Source: Rikenella sp031551865
GTDB taxonomy: Bacteria; Bacteroidota; Bacteroidia; Bacteroidales; Rikenellaceae
Direction: 5' to 3'
NCBI GenBank assembly: GCA_031551865.1
Contig: JAVBMY010000005.1
Span: 1 to 64,000, forward strand
Length of the DNA stretch: 64,000 nt
In this document: positions 8,645 through 16,095 of the stretch, in pieces
Position numbering within the stretch: the first letter of the stretch is position 1
Layout: every line of letters begins with the position of its first letter
The notes under the pieces: generated by a model
What the model saw: the letters and a program-made list of their open reading frames with translations, nothing else
Told to the model about the DNA's origin: nothing
Databases searched by the model: none
Made by a program: the position numbers and the translations under genes

Positions 8645-10114
8645 TTATTTGCTGATCAGGTCAAGGTTGGTTTGGCCGAGCGATTCACCGGCCTGCTGGG
8701 CCAGGCGGAAGTAGTTCTCGGCCTGTTCGAATTCGCCCTGTATATAATGGTATACGCCCAGGTTGACGAATGAGCGCGGGTCGCTCTTGATTTTTTCGAG
8801 GTAAGGTTCGGCTGAACGGATGTCGCCTTCCTGTAGGAATGCGGCGGCAGCGTTGTTATTGGCCACTACGTCCGAGGGGAAGTTACGGGCCACGATGCGG
8901 TACACTTCTTTGTACTCGTCGCTGCCGGGCGAGTAAGTCGAGGCCACGCGCATCATTTCGTCCTGGCTGAGCAGTTCGGGGCGGGTGTAGATCAGTTCGC
9001 GGGCGCGTTCGGTCGATACTTTAGCCACTTCGTAGTCGGCTTTCAGTTCGATGCGGCGCAACGAGGGGAAATACTCTTCGAGCAATCGTGTGAAGACTTT
9101 TCCGCCGTCGAGCTGGCGCAGGATTCGTTCCTTGGCGTCGGGGCTGTTGGCCGGGTCGTCGATCAGGGCGATCAGTTCTTCTTTGCGGGGGAAATCACTG
9201 GCGTCGAGCATGCGTTTGAGCAGATCCCAGTCTTCGGCCACCCAGGCGGTTTTGACCGGAGTGCCTTTGAGATTGTAGCGGCTCACCATGTAGTTGCGGA
9301 AGCCTTCCGAGCGGCGGCGCGAGAGCAGGTCGTTGGCTTTATAGGTTCCTTCGGGCGAGGCGTAGCCGGTGATGTTCATGTTGCGGATGGTGATCAGGTC
9401 GTTGTTGGTGATCGAGGTCATCAGCGTGTCGACTTTGTGGAGTTCGAGAGCATTGCGGCCATACTGCGGACGGATCTCGTACACACCTCGCGGGTAGTCG
9501 ATATTGAGGGCTACCGAGGCGGCACGGGCTTTCACCTCTTCGACCACGGGTTGCAGAAAACTGACCATCGTGGCGAAATACTCGGGATTGGGCGTACGCA
9601 CCACCACGGGCGGAGTCTGCACCACCTCGGCGAGGAGCTGTCCTCCGTCGGCGGCGTAGTCTTCCTTGCACCCGAACAGCATCTTGCGGTAGTTGAGCGA
9701 GGCTTCGTTCATCCAATCCTGATAGGGGATCTTGTAGGTGTAATTAAGGGTGTAGGTTTCGTCGGATTTGACCTTTTTGTAGACTTTCGAGGGCAGCGGG
9801 GCGAAGATGCCCGACAGCTGGCGGCGGCGTCTTTCGAAGCGGTAGCGTTGCCCGCCGGTGTAGATCACTTCGGGCAGGTAGACTTTCTGGTCTTTGCCGT
9901 CGATCGAGAATTCGAGGCGCAGCCATTCGAGACTGCGGATGTGCAGGTTGTCGGCAACCACCTGCATTTGGAGTTGCAGCGAGTTGTCGTCGGTAACGGT
10001 GGTTTCTATATTGCTGATTTGCACATTGTTCTTGGGGCTTTCGGCCAAGGCTGTGCCACCCGCAAACATGAGGCCCGCCAACAGGGGTATGAGGTGTATT
10101 CTGTTAAGTTTCAT
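8645..10114 (-). CDS. DUF3868 protein with OmpA-like and TPR-like regions (locus I)
   Basis: A 489-residue exported protein with a type I signal peptide (ALA-E cleavage likely near residue 25). Residues 25-190 match the DUF3868 type: short beta strands, ending with an LxGCKED stretch. Residues 200-300 are OmpA-like, with ALNIDYPRGVYEIRP and the hallmark ITGYASPEGTY near residue 250. The last 100 residues resemble TPR helices (YLEKIKSDPRSFVNLGVYHY). The OmpA-like module suggests peptidoglycan or envelope anchoring. DUF3868 and DUF3575 genes accompany fimbrial loci in Bacteroidales, but no exact function is established that I know of. It lies between the DUF3575 gene and the anchor gene, and its closest relative is encoded at 17402-18832. 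Confidence 0.87.
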   Translation of the reverse strand: MKLNRIHLIPLLAGLMFAGGTALAESPKNNVQISNIETTVTDDNSLQLQMQVVADNLHIRSLEWLRLEFSIDGKDQKVYLPEVIYTGGQRYRFERRRRQLSGIFAPLPSKVYKKVKSDETYTLNYTYKIPYQDWMNEASLNYRKMLFGCKEDYAADGGQLLAEVVQTPPVVVRTPNPEYFATMVSFLQPVVEEVKARAASVALNIDYPRGVYEIRPQYGRNALELHKVDTLMTSITNNDLITIRNMNITGYASPEGTYKANDLLSRRRSEGFRNYMVSRYNLKGTPVKTAWVAEDWDLLKRMLDASDFPRKEELIALIDDPANSPDAKERILRQLDGGKVFTRLLEEYFPSLRRIELKADYEVAKVSTERARELIYTRPELLSQDEMMRVASTYSPGSDEYKEVYRIVARNFPSDVVANNNAAAAFLQEGDIRSAEPYLEKIKSDPRSFVNLGVYHYIQGEFEQAENYFRLAQQAGESLGQTNLDLISK

Positions 10115-10138
10115 GGTTTGTCTGGTTGTTTTCGCGGG

Positions 10139-11512
10139 TTATTTGATGATGTATACCAGTGAGATCCCTGCTTTGGTAAGCCCGAAGTAGTTTTTCGTTT
10201 CGCGGCCTACGAGTTGGCGGCAACCCACGCAATTGTATTTGTCGTAATCGAGGTGTATCCAGCCGGCGCCCACGGTGAATTCGAGGCTCCAACGGTTCGA
10301 CAGGGGCAGGTGGTAGCCGTAGGCGAGGCCTGCGCCGTAACCGTAGCCCTGGTAGTCTACGCCTTCGAACACTTTGGCGAATCCGAGGTCGATGTTCCCC
10401 AGGTTGTACTGGCCGTAGATGCCGTGCAGACCAAGGAAGTGGCCTTCGAAAGCGTTACAGAACCAATAGCGTACTTCGGGCTGCACGAACCAGAGCTGGC
10501 GGCTTTGGCTTTCGCTCTTTTGCCAGGGACTCCAGGCACCGGCCAGTTCGAAGGTCCACTTGCGGCCGAGGTAGAACTCGAAACCGAGGTTGATGGCACC
10601 CGCACCCCAATAGATGAAGTTGGTTTTGAGGGCCATTTTGGTATGGTAATCGCGGTAGAGTTTGGACTCAGGCACGAAAGCGTGCTCTTCGACCGTCTTG
10701 CCGCGAACCAGGCCGGTGCCGTAATAAACAGGCTCGGCTGGTTCGGATACTGTGGTTTGTACCGGCACGGCTTCGGCGGCAATTGCGGGAGCCGACAGCA
10801 TCAGGCCTTCGGTCTTGTCGGCTACGGTGACGGCCGGGGCGGTAGCAGCCGATCCGGGCGGCGTAGTGGCCGGAGCGGCTACCGGGGCATCGAAATTTAG
10901 GCTTATGTTGCTCACCTGGTTCTGGGTAATGGTGATCTCGCGGTAGCGGTTGGCCGAGCCGTCGGGCGAGGCCACTTTCACTACGTAGCGTCCTTCGGGG
11001 ACGCCCGGAAAAACGAATTTGCCCGCGGCATCAGTCTGTACCGTGGGCAGCGTGTATTTCCCGCTCATGATCTCGACGGTGGCGCCTTCGATGGGCTGCC
11101 CGCTGTCGGAATCGGTGATGTATCCGGTCAGGCGCCGGGTCGCCGGGGTCGTGCCGGCGGCTGCCGCCGCAATAGCTGCGGTGCGGTGGATGATGATGTA
11201 TTTACCGTCGATAATATAGGCATGTCCGGTTCCGGAGACTATTTTTCCGAGGACGTCGCTCACTGTGGTGGCCGTTTGGTCGAACCGTACGGTGGGGGCG
11301 ACGTTGAACTCGCGGTTGTCGTAGGCGACGATGTAGCCTGTCTGGGTTTCGACCTCGCTTATGGCCTGGCGTTTGGTGAGGCTGGCCCCCGACAGGGTCA
11401 CCGTGCTCCGCTGGGCGGTCGCAGTGGCCGTGATGCAGCACGCACACAAGAGCACCAGCAACGGACGGAGAGGACTCAGCATCCTCTTCTTGGGTTTCAG
11501 GATTGTTGTCAT
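10139..11512 (-). CDS. STN / carboxypeptidase-regulatory-like / DUF3575 outer-membrane protein (locus I)
   Basis: A 457-residue exported protein with three parts after the signal peptide. An STN-like (secretin/TonB short N-terminal) domain spans about residues 35-105. A CarboxypepD_reg-like beta sandwich follows (GYITDSDSGQPIEGATVEI, about 125-205). The DUF3575 domain fills the C-terminus from ALKTNFIYWG (about 290) to the end, with FCNAFEGHFLGLHGIYGQY and the cysteine pair CVGC. DUF3575 proteins look like small outer-membrane barrels; STN domains often mediate contact with FecR-type anti-sigma factors across the periplasm. The gene lies 22 bp after fecR, so the STN domain may pass a signal to that FecR. 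That link is an inference from domain type and position. Confidence 0.87.
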   Translation of the reverse strand: MTTILKPKKRMLSPLRPLLVLLCACCITATATAQRSTVTLSGASLTKRQAISEVETQTGYIVAYDNREFNVAPTVRFDQTATTVSDVLGKIVSGTGHAYIIDGKYIIIHRTAAIAAAAAGTTPATRRLTGYITDSDSGQPIEGATVEIMSGKYTLPTVQTDAAGKFVFPGVPEGRYVVKVASPDGSANRYREITITQNQVSNISLNFDAPVAAPATTPPGSAATAPAVTVADKTEGLMLSAPAIAAEAVPVQTTVSEPAEPVYYGTGLVRGKTVEEHAFVPESKLYRDYHTKMALKTNFIYWGAGAINLGFEFYLGRKWTFELAGAWSPWQKSESQSRQLWFVQPEVRYWFCNAFEGHFLGLHGIYGQYNLGNIDLGFAKVFEGVDYQGYGYGAGLAYGYHLPLSNRWSLEFTVGAGWIHLDYDKYNCVGCRQLVGRETKNYFGLTKAGISLVYIIK

Positions 11513-11534
11513 TTATGGTTAATTAATGGTTAGT

Positions 11535-12545
11535 TTATTTTTTATGTATGGTTACGGTTTTGTTGTCGATGGTATAGGTAAATCCGCCGTCCATGGCCGC
11601 CAATACGCGCAGCACCTGGTCGATGTCTTCGCCGGCGGGGAAACGCACCACGTGCGACCCTCCGAGGGGCATCGCGCCGTGAGTGACGATGGTCACACCG
11701 TATACTTGTTCAAGGCGGTTGAATATCTCTTCGAGTGAAGCGCTGTTGAATTCCAGCGGAGAAGAAACCTGTGCGACCGTTTCCGATTCCCCTGTTTCAA
11801 CCAACTCAACCAAATCTGAAATATGGTAATAGGTAAAACGGTCGCCAGGTTTAATTATTGTCTGTTGGGCGGAGGTCTCGACGCGCACGCTGCCTTCGAG
11901 CAGGTAAACGCTGGTATAGTCCGACCCTTCGCGGGCGTCTATACGGAATTCGGTGCCCAGGACAGTGACTTTAAGGTGGGGGGTTTGGACGGTGAAGGGA
12001 TGCAGCGAGTCTTTGGCCACTTTGAACAGGGCCTCGCCGCTCAGGTGCACGGTGCGGTTTCCTTCGGCGTCATAAGAATAGTGCAGGTTGCTTCCGGCAG
12101 CGACCTCGACGTGTGATCCGTCGGGCAGGTCGGCCATCCGCTGAATTCCGGCAGGCGCCGTGATAGACACCTCCTGCAGGGTAATTTGCCGGCTTGGCTG
12201 CGTGGTTTCCCGGCCAAAGTACATCCACGCAGCGCCGGCTGCAAAAAGGATTGGTGCCACCGCAGCGGCTACCCTGAATGCCAAACTGTGGCGGATTTGC
12301 CCAACCCTTTTATGTATTACCCGTTCCCCGGCGGCGGTTTGCTTGCGCACGGTTTTGAGCGCGGCATAGGTATGCCGGTCGGGACGGGTTTCGATACGGT
12401 CGAATATATCTTCCAGCACCTGGTCTTTCTCGTCGGAATGGATATCGCTGGCAAGCCAGGACAGCACTTCATCCTGCAACCCTTTGGGGAGGTCGCTTTT
12501 CACGTAGAGGTCAATGATGCGGCGAATATGTTTCTTGCTTTTCAT
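11535..12545 (-). CDS. FecR-family anti-sigma factor (locus I)
   Basis: A 336-residue inner-membrane protein: a cytoplasmic N-terminal region (1-85), one transmembrane helix at about 89-110 (AFRVAAAVAPILFAAGAAW), a periplasmic FecR domain (ADLPDGSHVEVAAGS, then HLSGEALFKVAKD and TVLGTEFRIDA) and a C-terminal DUF4974-like domain ending YTIDNKTVTIHKK. FecR proteins hold or activate a partner ECF sigma factor, here the upstream gene. The start at 12545 (MKSKKH) is preferred over one ten codons earlier because the longer form would overlap the conserved 31-bp upstream motif, and because it fits the start of the locus II FecR. A hairpin with a T-rich tract separates it from the sigma gene, so fecR and the pilus genes may be transcribed partly on their own. 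Confidence 0.9.
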   Translation of the reverse strand: MKSKKHIRRIIDLYVKSDLPKGLQDEVLSWLASDIHSDEKDQVLEDIFDRIETRPDRHTYAALKTVRKQTAAGERVIHKRVGQIRHSLAFRVAAAVAPILFAAGAAWMYFGRETTQPSRQITLQEVSITAPAGIQRMADLPDGSHVEVAAGSNLHYSYDAEGNRTVHLSGEALFKVAKDSLHPFTVQTPHLKVTVLGTEFRIDAREGSDYTSVYLLEGSVRVETSAQQTIIKPGDRFTYYHISDLVELVETGESETVAQVSSPLEFNSASLEEIFNRLEQVYGVTIVTHGAMPLGGSHVVRFPAGEDIDQVLRVLAAMDGGFTYTIDNKTVTIHKK

Positions 12546-12561
12546 CGATGGTTTGCATGGA

Positions 12562-12592
12562 TAATACACGGACACCCCCCGGATGAGGAGGT
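12562..12592 (-). promoter_or_regulatory. 31-bp conserved motif upstream of fecR (locus I), candidate ECF promoter
   Basis: On the minus strand this reads ACCTCCTCAT, then CCGGGGGG, and ends CCGTGTATTA, 16 bp before the fecR ATG. The same 31-bp layout occurs at 14962-14992 and 19955-19985, with the CCTCCTyAT block and the ATTA end at the same distance. Fixed spacing in front of three genes of two sigma/FecR loci suggests a promoter recognised by the linked ECF sigma factors. Promoter function is inferred. Confidence 0.55.
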
Positions 12593-12629
12593 CGGGTTGA
12601 AACTTTTTTTCGGATAGCGTAAAAAGGGA

Positions 12630-12656
12630 GAGAATATTGCCACAGGCAATATTCTC
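12630..12656 (-). terminator. Hairpin between sigma and fecR genes (attenuator or terminator, locus I)
   Basis: A perfect 11-bp stem (GAGAATATTGC / GCAATATTCTC) with a 5-nt loop, about 65 bp after the sigma stop codon. On the transcribed strand it is followed within a few bases by a CTTTTT tract. Locus II has a stronger hairpin at the same place, which supports a shared attenuation point between sigma and fecR. Confidence 0.5.
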
Positions 12657-12721
12657 ATAATGAATGCGGTACGCGCGAAGAAGGAGGGTTAAGTTTTTTT
12701 ACGGGCAGGTTCTTTTATCGG

Positions 12722-13369
12722 TTATTTCATCGGAATAAATAAGATGATAAATAGGGTAATGATGTCGCGGATGTCGGCCAGCGCCAGCCGGAGCTGTTTC
12801 TCGACGGCGTTGCGCGAGATGTTGAGCCTCTCGGCGATCTCGGTGTTGTCGAGGTTTTCGTAGCGGCTCATCTGGAATATGGTTTTCCGTTGGCGGGGCA
12901 TCCGGTTCACGGCGATGTCGATAAGCAGCTGGGTCTCTTTAGCGATGATGATCTCCTCGGAGTCGGTCGTTCCGGCGGGGTCTACCTCCCACAGGTCGCT
13001 CACGCGCCCGTTGCGTACGGCATTATTGCGCACGTGGTTGTAGACGGCATTGCGGGCCATGCGGTAGAGATAGGCGTTGAAGTTCCGCGAAGGGTCGATA
13101 CGATCGTGGGTCGTCCAGAGGTTGACAAAGATCTCCTGAGCCAGCTCTTCGGCTTCGTGCCGGGAGCGTATCAGCAGGTGGATAAAATACTTGATCTTAT
13201 CGAAATAAATAATGAAGACTCGATCAAAGGCATCGTGATCGCCACTACGCAACGCTTCCAGCAATTCTGCCGGAACGTTCGCACTGTTTCTCGATGTCGC
13301 GACGGGTTTCAGGGTAGCATTGGGTCCGAGGTACTCCACGCCAATTTCCTTACGCGAAATGCTTGACAT
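12722..13369 (-). CDS. ECF RNA polymerase sigma-70 factor (locus I)
   Basis: A 215-residue ECF sigma factor. Region 2 covers about residues 45-115 (AEELAQEIFVNLW, then RNFNAYLYRMARN) and region 4 about 150-203 (RMPRQRKTIFQMSRYEN followed by the HTH IAERLNISRNAVEKQL). Residues 164-197 are identical to the same stretch of the locus II sigma factor, so both probably read the same -35 sequence. The protein ends with a hydrophobic run (ITLFIILFI) after region 4, also shared with its sister. It is the first gene of locus I and is followed by its presumed FecR partner. A Bacteroidetes-type promoter lies about 240 bp upstream (13609-13641), leaving a long leader with a tandem repeat. Confidence 0.92.
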   Translation of the reverse strand: MSSISRKEIGVEYLGPNATLKPVATSRNSANVPAELLEALRSGDHDAFDRVFIIYFDKIKYFIHLLIRSRHEAEELAQEIFVNLWTTHDRIDPSRNFNAYLYRMARNAVYNHVRNNAVRNGRVSDLWEVDPAGTTDSEEIIIAKETQLLIDIAVNRMPRQRKTIFQMSRYENLDNTEIAERLNISRNAVEKQLRLALADIRDIITLFIILFIPMK

Positions 13370-13391
13370 TTTATGTTGGATTTCATCCTTC

Positions 13392-13519
13392 GTTTTTCAT
13401 GCTCGGCACCGTCCGTGTAACGGCCGTGCTCACTGATCAAAACGTTGGGCTCAGCCCTCCATTTTTCACACTCGGCACCGTCCGTGTGTAACGGCCGTGC
13501 CCTCGCTAATCAAAACGTT
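13392..13519. repeat. Tandem direct repeat, about 69-bp period, in the sigma leader
   Basis: Two copies (13392-13446 and 13461-13519) share TTTTTCA, CTCGGCACCGTCCGTGT, AACGGCCGTGC and ATCAAAACGTT with an offset of 69 bp. Each copy can fold into a hairpin pairing GGCAC with GTGCC and CCGT with ACGG. They lie between the proposed promoter and the start codon of the locus I sigma factor, so they would be part of its 5' untranslated leader. Confidence 0.75.
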
Positions 13520-13608
13520 CAGGGTTTGTATATTACTTGGTCTTGCTAACGGATTATGTGATAGATTATTGTTTCGTTCGGGCCCAGGGCCTATATCCGG
13601 ATTTGTCG

Positions 13609-13641
13609 CAAAGATACGTTTTTTATTTTCAGTATTGCAAC
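13609..13641 (-). promoter_or_regulatory. Bacteroidetes-type promoter for the locus I sigma gene
   Basis: On the minus strand: GTTG, 21 bp, TATCTTTG, matching the Bacteroidetes -33/-7 layout. The divergent sigma gene has the same arrangement (GTTG, 21 bp, TATATTTG) at 13849-13881. Transcription would start about 235 bp before the sigma ATG. Confidence 0.6.
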
Positions 13642-13848
13642 CGGTTTCCTCAAATTTGAATACACACTGGATATGGAATCCGCTGTATATGTGCATATTG
13701 AAAAAGAGAAACATCCCGGGTAAACCGGAACAAAAGGTAACTTTACATATCCGTCCGCGATTTTATTCCCGTTCCGGAAAATATCCGTTACAGGGCCTTA
13801 CCGGCCTGAAAAACGACCTTCCGGAAAACCGGAAGGTACCGAAAAGTA

Positions 13849-13881
13849 GTTGGAAGACAAAAAATAAAACACATATATTTG
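13849..13881 (+). promoter_or_regulatory. Bacteroidetes-type promoter for the locus II sigma gene
   Basis: GTTG at 13849-13852, 21 bp, TATATTTG at 13874-13881, about 80 bp before the sigma ATG. A 9-bp hairpin (ACCTTCCGG / CCGGAAGGT, loop AAAA, 13816-13837) lies just upstream and could be an operator or the end of an upstream element. Confidence 0.65.
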
Positions 13882-13962
13882 CACCGGAGTAAATATAGAC
13901 ATCGATTACAAAAATATATCGGGCACACCCGCGTTATTACTTATTAATTGTCTAATGTTACC

Positions 13963-14589
13963 ATGAAAAACACCCTGATTGAAGCGTTCTCCGAAAGCGA
14001 TCCCGGCAGGAAGCGAAAGGAGAACCCTAACCCGCTGATCTCCCGGGACACATTGCTTGCGCTTACGCAAGGAGATCACCAGGCTTTTAACCAGATTTAT
14101 GCCCTCTATTACGAAAAGATCCGGCTATTCATCCACCTGTTGCTGCATTCGGCCGACGAGGCGCAGGAAATCGCCCAGCACATCTTTTGCAACCTGTGGG
14201 AAAAGCGCGAAAAGATCGACCCTTCGCGGAACTTCAACGCCTATCTTTACCTGGTGGCCCGCCACGCGGTCTACGATTTTGTGAAGCACAAGGCCGTGCG
14301 CAATAATTATGTGAGCCGGACCTGGGAGATCGACCTCGAATCGCCGAGCTCCGAGGAACTGATCGTCGCGCGCGAAGCCGAACTGCTGACCGAAATGGTC
14401 GTCAGCCGTATGCCGACACAACGCAAAAAGATTTTCCAGATGAGCCGCTACGAAAACCTCGACAACACCGAGATCGCCGAGAGGCTCAACATCTCGCGCA
14501 ACGCCGTCGAGAAACAGCTCCGGCTGGCGCTCGTCGATATCCGCAATGTACTAACCCTGTTCATCATCCTTTTTATCTCGGCAAAATAA
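13963..14589 (+). CDS. ECF RNA polymerase sigma-70 factor (locus II)
   Basis: A 208-residue ECF sigma factor, sister of the divergent one at 12722-13369. Region 2 is at about 40-105 (AQEIAQHIFCNLWEKRE, RNFNAYLYLVARH) and region 4 at about 148-192, with a 34-residue block identical to the sister protein. It also ends in a hydrophobic run (LTLFIILFI). The start at 13963 is the first ATG; an in-frame TTG at 13948 is less likely. The N-terminal 30 residues and region 2 differ clearly between the sisters while region 4 does not, suggesting selection to keep the same promoter recognition. It is followed by a strong terminator-like hairpin and then by its presumed FecR partner. Confidence 0.92.
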   Translation: MKNTLIEAFSESDPGRKRKENPNPLISRDTLLALTQGDHQAFNQIYALYYEKIRLFIHLLLHSADEAQEIAQHIFCNLWEKREKIDPSRNFNAYLYLVARHAVYDFVKHKAVRNNYVSRTWEIDLESPSSEELIVAREAELLTEMVVSRMPTQRKKIFQMSRYENLDNTEIAERLNISRNAVEKQLRLALVDIRNVLTLFIILFISAK

Positions 14590-14620
14590 CCTTGCCCCGG
14601 CTACCCCGGTATCGACACGC

Positions 14621-14655
14621 GACCGGCTGACATCCCCGTCAGCCGGTCGTTTTTT
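14621..14655 (+). terminator. Rho-independent terminator after the locus II sigma gene
   Basis: A perfect 11-bp GC-rich stem (GACCGGCTGAC / GTCAGCCGGTC, loop ATCCCC) followed by GTTTTTTATT, starting 32 bp after the sigma stop codon. It should uncouple the sigma gene from fecR unless read through. Confidence 0.85.
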
Positions 14656-14753
14656 ATTCGGGACAGACGCGCCGCCGCACCGGTAAAAATCCCGCTCCGG
14701 AGCGGCGGCAATACTATTTCCGGCAGCGGCACGTTACTCTTATCGGGGAAAAA

Positions 14754-14945
14754 AATACCTATCCGCAATAATACCCCCTGCGTTTATCTCTTGTCTTCGA
14801 AGGGTACTGCATGTACCCGGGTCGCATAAGCGACCCCGTCAGTGGGCAGCCGCCCCCCACGCGGCGGGCTGTAACCCTCGCCCAGGGCTCGCTTTACGCC
14901 CTCCGTCGTCGGCGGACTGAAGGGGTATGATTGCGGATAAGTATA
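14754..14945. repeat. Inverted-repeat-bounded structured element, about 190 bp
   Basis: The ends are near-perfect inverted repeats: TATCCGCAATAATACCCC at 14760-14777 and GGGGTATGATTGCGGATA at 14922-14939, with partial matching a few bases further out. Inside are strong hairpins (GGGTAC-TGCAT-GTACCC; GGGTCGC-ATAA-GCGACCC) and GC-rich inverted segments around 14845-14905. No coding frame is convincing. It could be a MITE-like insertion or a structured RNA. It ends 16 bp before the conserved 31-bp fecR motif. Confidence 0.6.
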
Positions 14946-14961
14946 AAAAATTACCGGGACG

Positions 14962-14992
14962 ACCTCCTCATTCCGGCATCTTGGTCGCATTA
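14962..14992 (+). promoter_or_regulatory. 31-bp conserved motif upstream of fecR (locus II), candidate ECF promoter
   Basis: Reads ACCTCCTCAT, TCCGGC, then GGTCGCATTA at its end, 31 bp before the GTG start of fecR. It matches 19955-19985 at nearly every base and 12562-12592 in the two end blocks with the same total length. It is a candidate target of the sister ECF sigma factors. Confidence 0.6.
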
Positions 14993-15023
14993 CTAATACA
15001 AACCCCAAAATACAAGAACGCAA

Positions 15024-16082
15024 GTGAGAAAGAACGACAAGCATACCCGGCAAATGATCGAGCTGCTGGTACGCAACCGCTTTCCCGAACAGGTGGAGCG
15101 CGATGTGCTGGAGTGGCTCGCCAGCGACGTCCACCGGCAAGAGAAAGAAGAGGTGCTGCAAGAAGTCTTCCGGGAGATCGATATCCGTTTCGGCGACGAC
15201 ACCTACGCCTCGCTCCGGCAGGTATGGGATCGTTGCCAGTTCCCGGAAACAGCGCGCTGCACCAAAGCAGAACTGGAAACCGCCAAGAACAAAGCTCTTA
15301 CCCCGCTTCCCGCGCGGCACCTTCCGTTACACCGCCGTACCGCCTTCCGGGTGGCCGCCGTCGTTGTGCCCCTGCTTGCGCTGGCCGGAGCCGCATGGCT
15401 ATGGTTCGCGCCCACGGCGCAGCCCGGCGGAAGCCCTCAGGTCGCCCAAGTGATCCTGACCGTAGCCGACGGCGATACCAAAGAGAAGATAACCCTTCCC
15501 GACAGTTCGGTCGTATGGCTCCGGGGCGGCAGCAGCCTCCGGTATGCCGGAAACTTTACCGAGACCGACCTCCGCGAAGTGTACCTCGACGGAGAAGCCT
15601 TCTTCGAAGTGAGACATACGCCCGACGACCAACCTTTTGTCGTACAGACCAGCCACCTGAAGGTGACCGTACTCGGTACCGAATTCAATGTCTGCAGCGA
15701 AGCCGTACAAACTTCGGTAATCCTGAAAAGCGGACGGGTTGCCGTCGATGCCGGCGGCCGGAGCCAAACGCTCGCCCCCGGCGACGAGCTCGTCTACCAC
15801 TACCTCTCGGGCGAAATGGCGCTCAGTTCAAGCCCTTACCGTTTCGGCTGGTGGGACGACTCGTTCGGCGGCACCGACCTCTCTCTCCGCGAGGTATTCC
15901 TGATCATCGAACAAAAGTACGGAGTCACCGTAACGGTCAACCCGGAGATAGATACCACTGCCTCGTACACCATCGATCTGCGGGCCGACGAATCGCTCGA
16001 AAACGCGCTCTCGGTACTGAAGAAAGCCACCGGCCCCTGGGAGTACACCATAGACCGCAACCAAGTACACATCACAAAATAG
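15024..16082 (+). CDS. FecR-family anti-sigma factor (locus II)
   Basis: A 352-residue inner-membrane anti-sigma factor with the same layout as the locus I copy: cytoplasmic N-terminus (VERDVLEWLASDVH), one transmembrane helix at about 107-128 (AFRVAAVVVPLLALAGAAW), a periplasmic FecR domain (ITLPDSSVVWLRGGS, VYLDGEAFFEVRH, TVLGTEFNVCS) and a DUF4974-like end (YTIDRNQVHITK). The start codon is GTG; it is chosen because the next residues align with the locus I FecR start and it falls just after the conserved 31-bp motif. It should control the sigma factor encoded 435 bp upstream. It is separated from that gene by a terminator and by the inverted-repeat element, so a promoter of its own is likely. 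Confidence 0.9.
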   Translation: MRKNDKHTRQMIELLVRNRFPEQVERDVLEWLASDVHRQEKEEVLQEVFREIDIRFGDDTYASLRQVWDRCQFPETARCTKAELETAKNKALTPLPARHLPLHRRTAFRVAAVVVPLLALAGAAWLWFAPTAQPGGSPQVAQVILTVADGDTKEKITLPDSSVVWLRGGSSLRYAGNFTETDLREVYLDGEAFFEVRHTPDDQPFVVQTSHLKVTVLGTEFNVCSEAVQTSVILKSGRVAVDAGGRSQTLAPGDELVYHYLSGEMALSSSPYRFGWWDDSFGGTDLSLREVFLIIEQKYGVTVTVNPEIDTTASYTIDLRADESLENALSVLKKATGPWEYTIDRNQVHITK

Positions 16083-16095
16083 CACCCATAACCTA

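Noticed and set aside
13816..13837. Hairpin ACCTTCCGG / CCGGAAGGT as a terminator.
   Set aside because: No T tract follows and it lies directly before a promoter, so an operator or chance palindrome is as likely.
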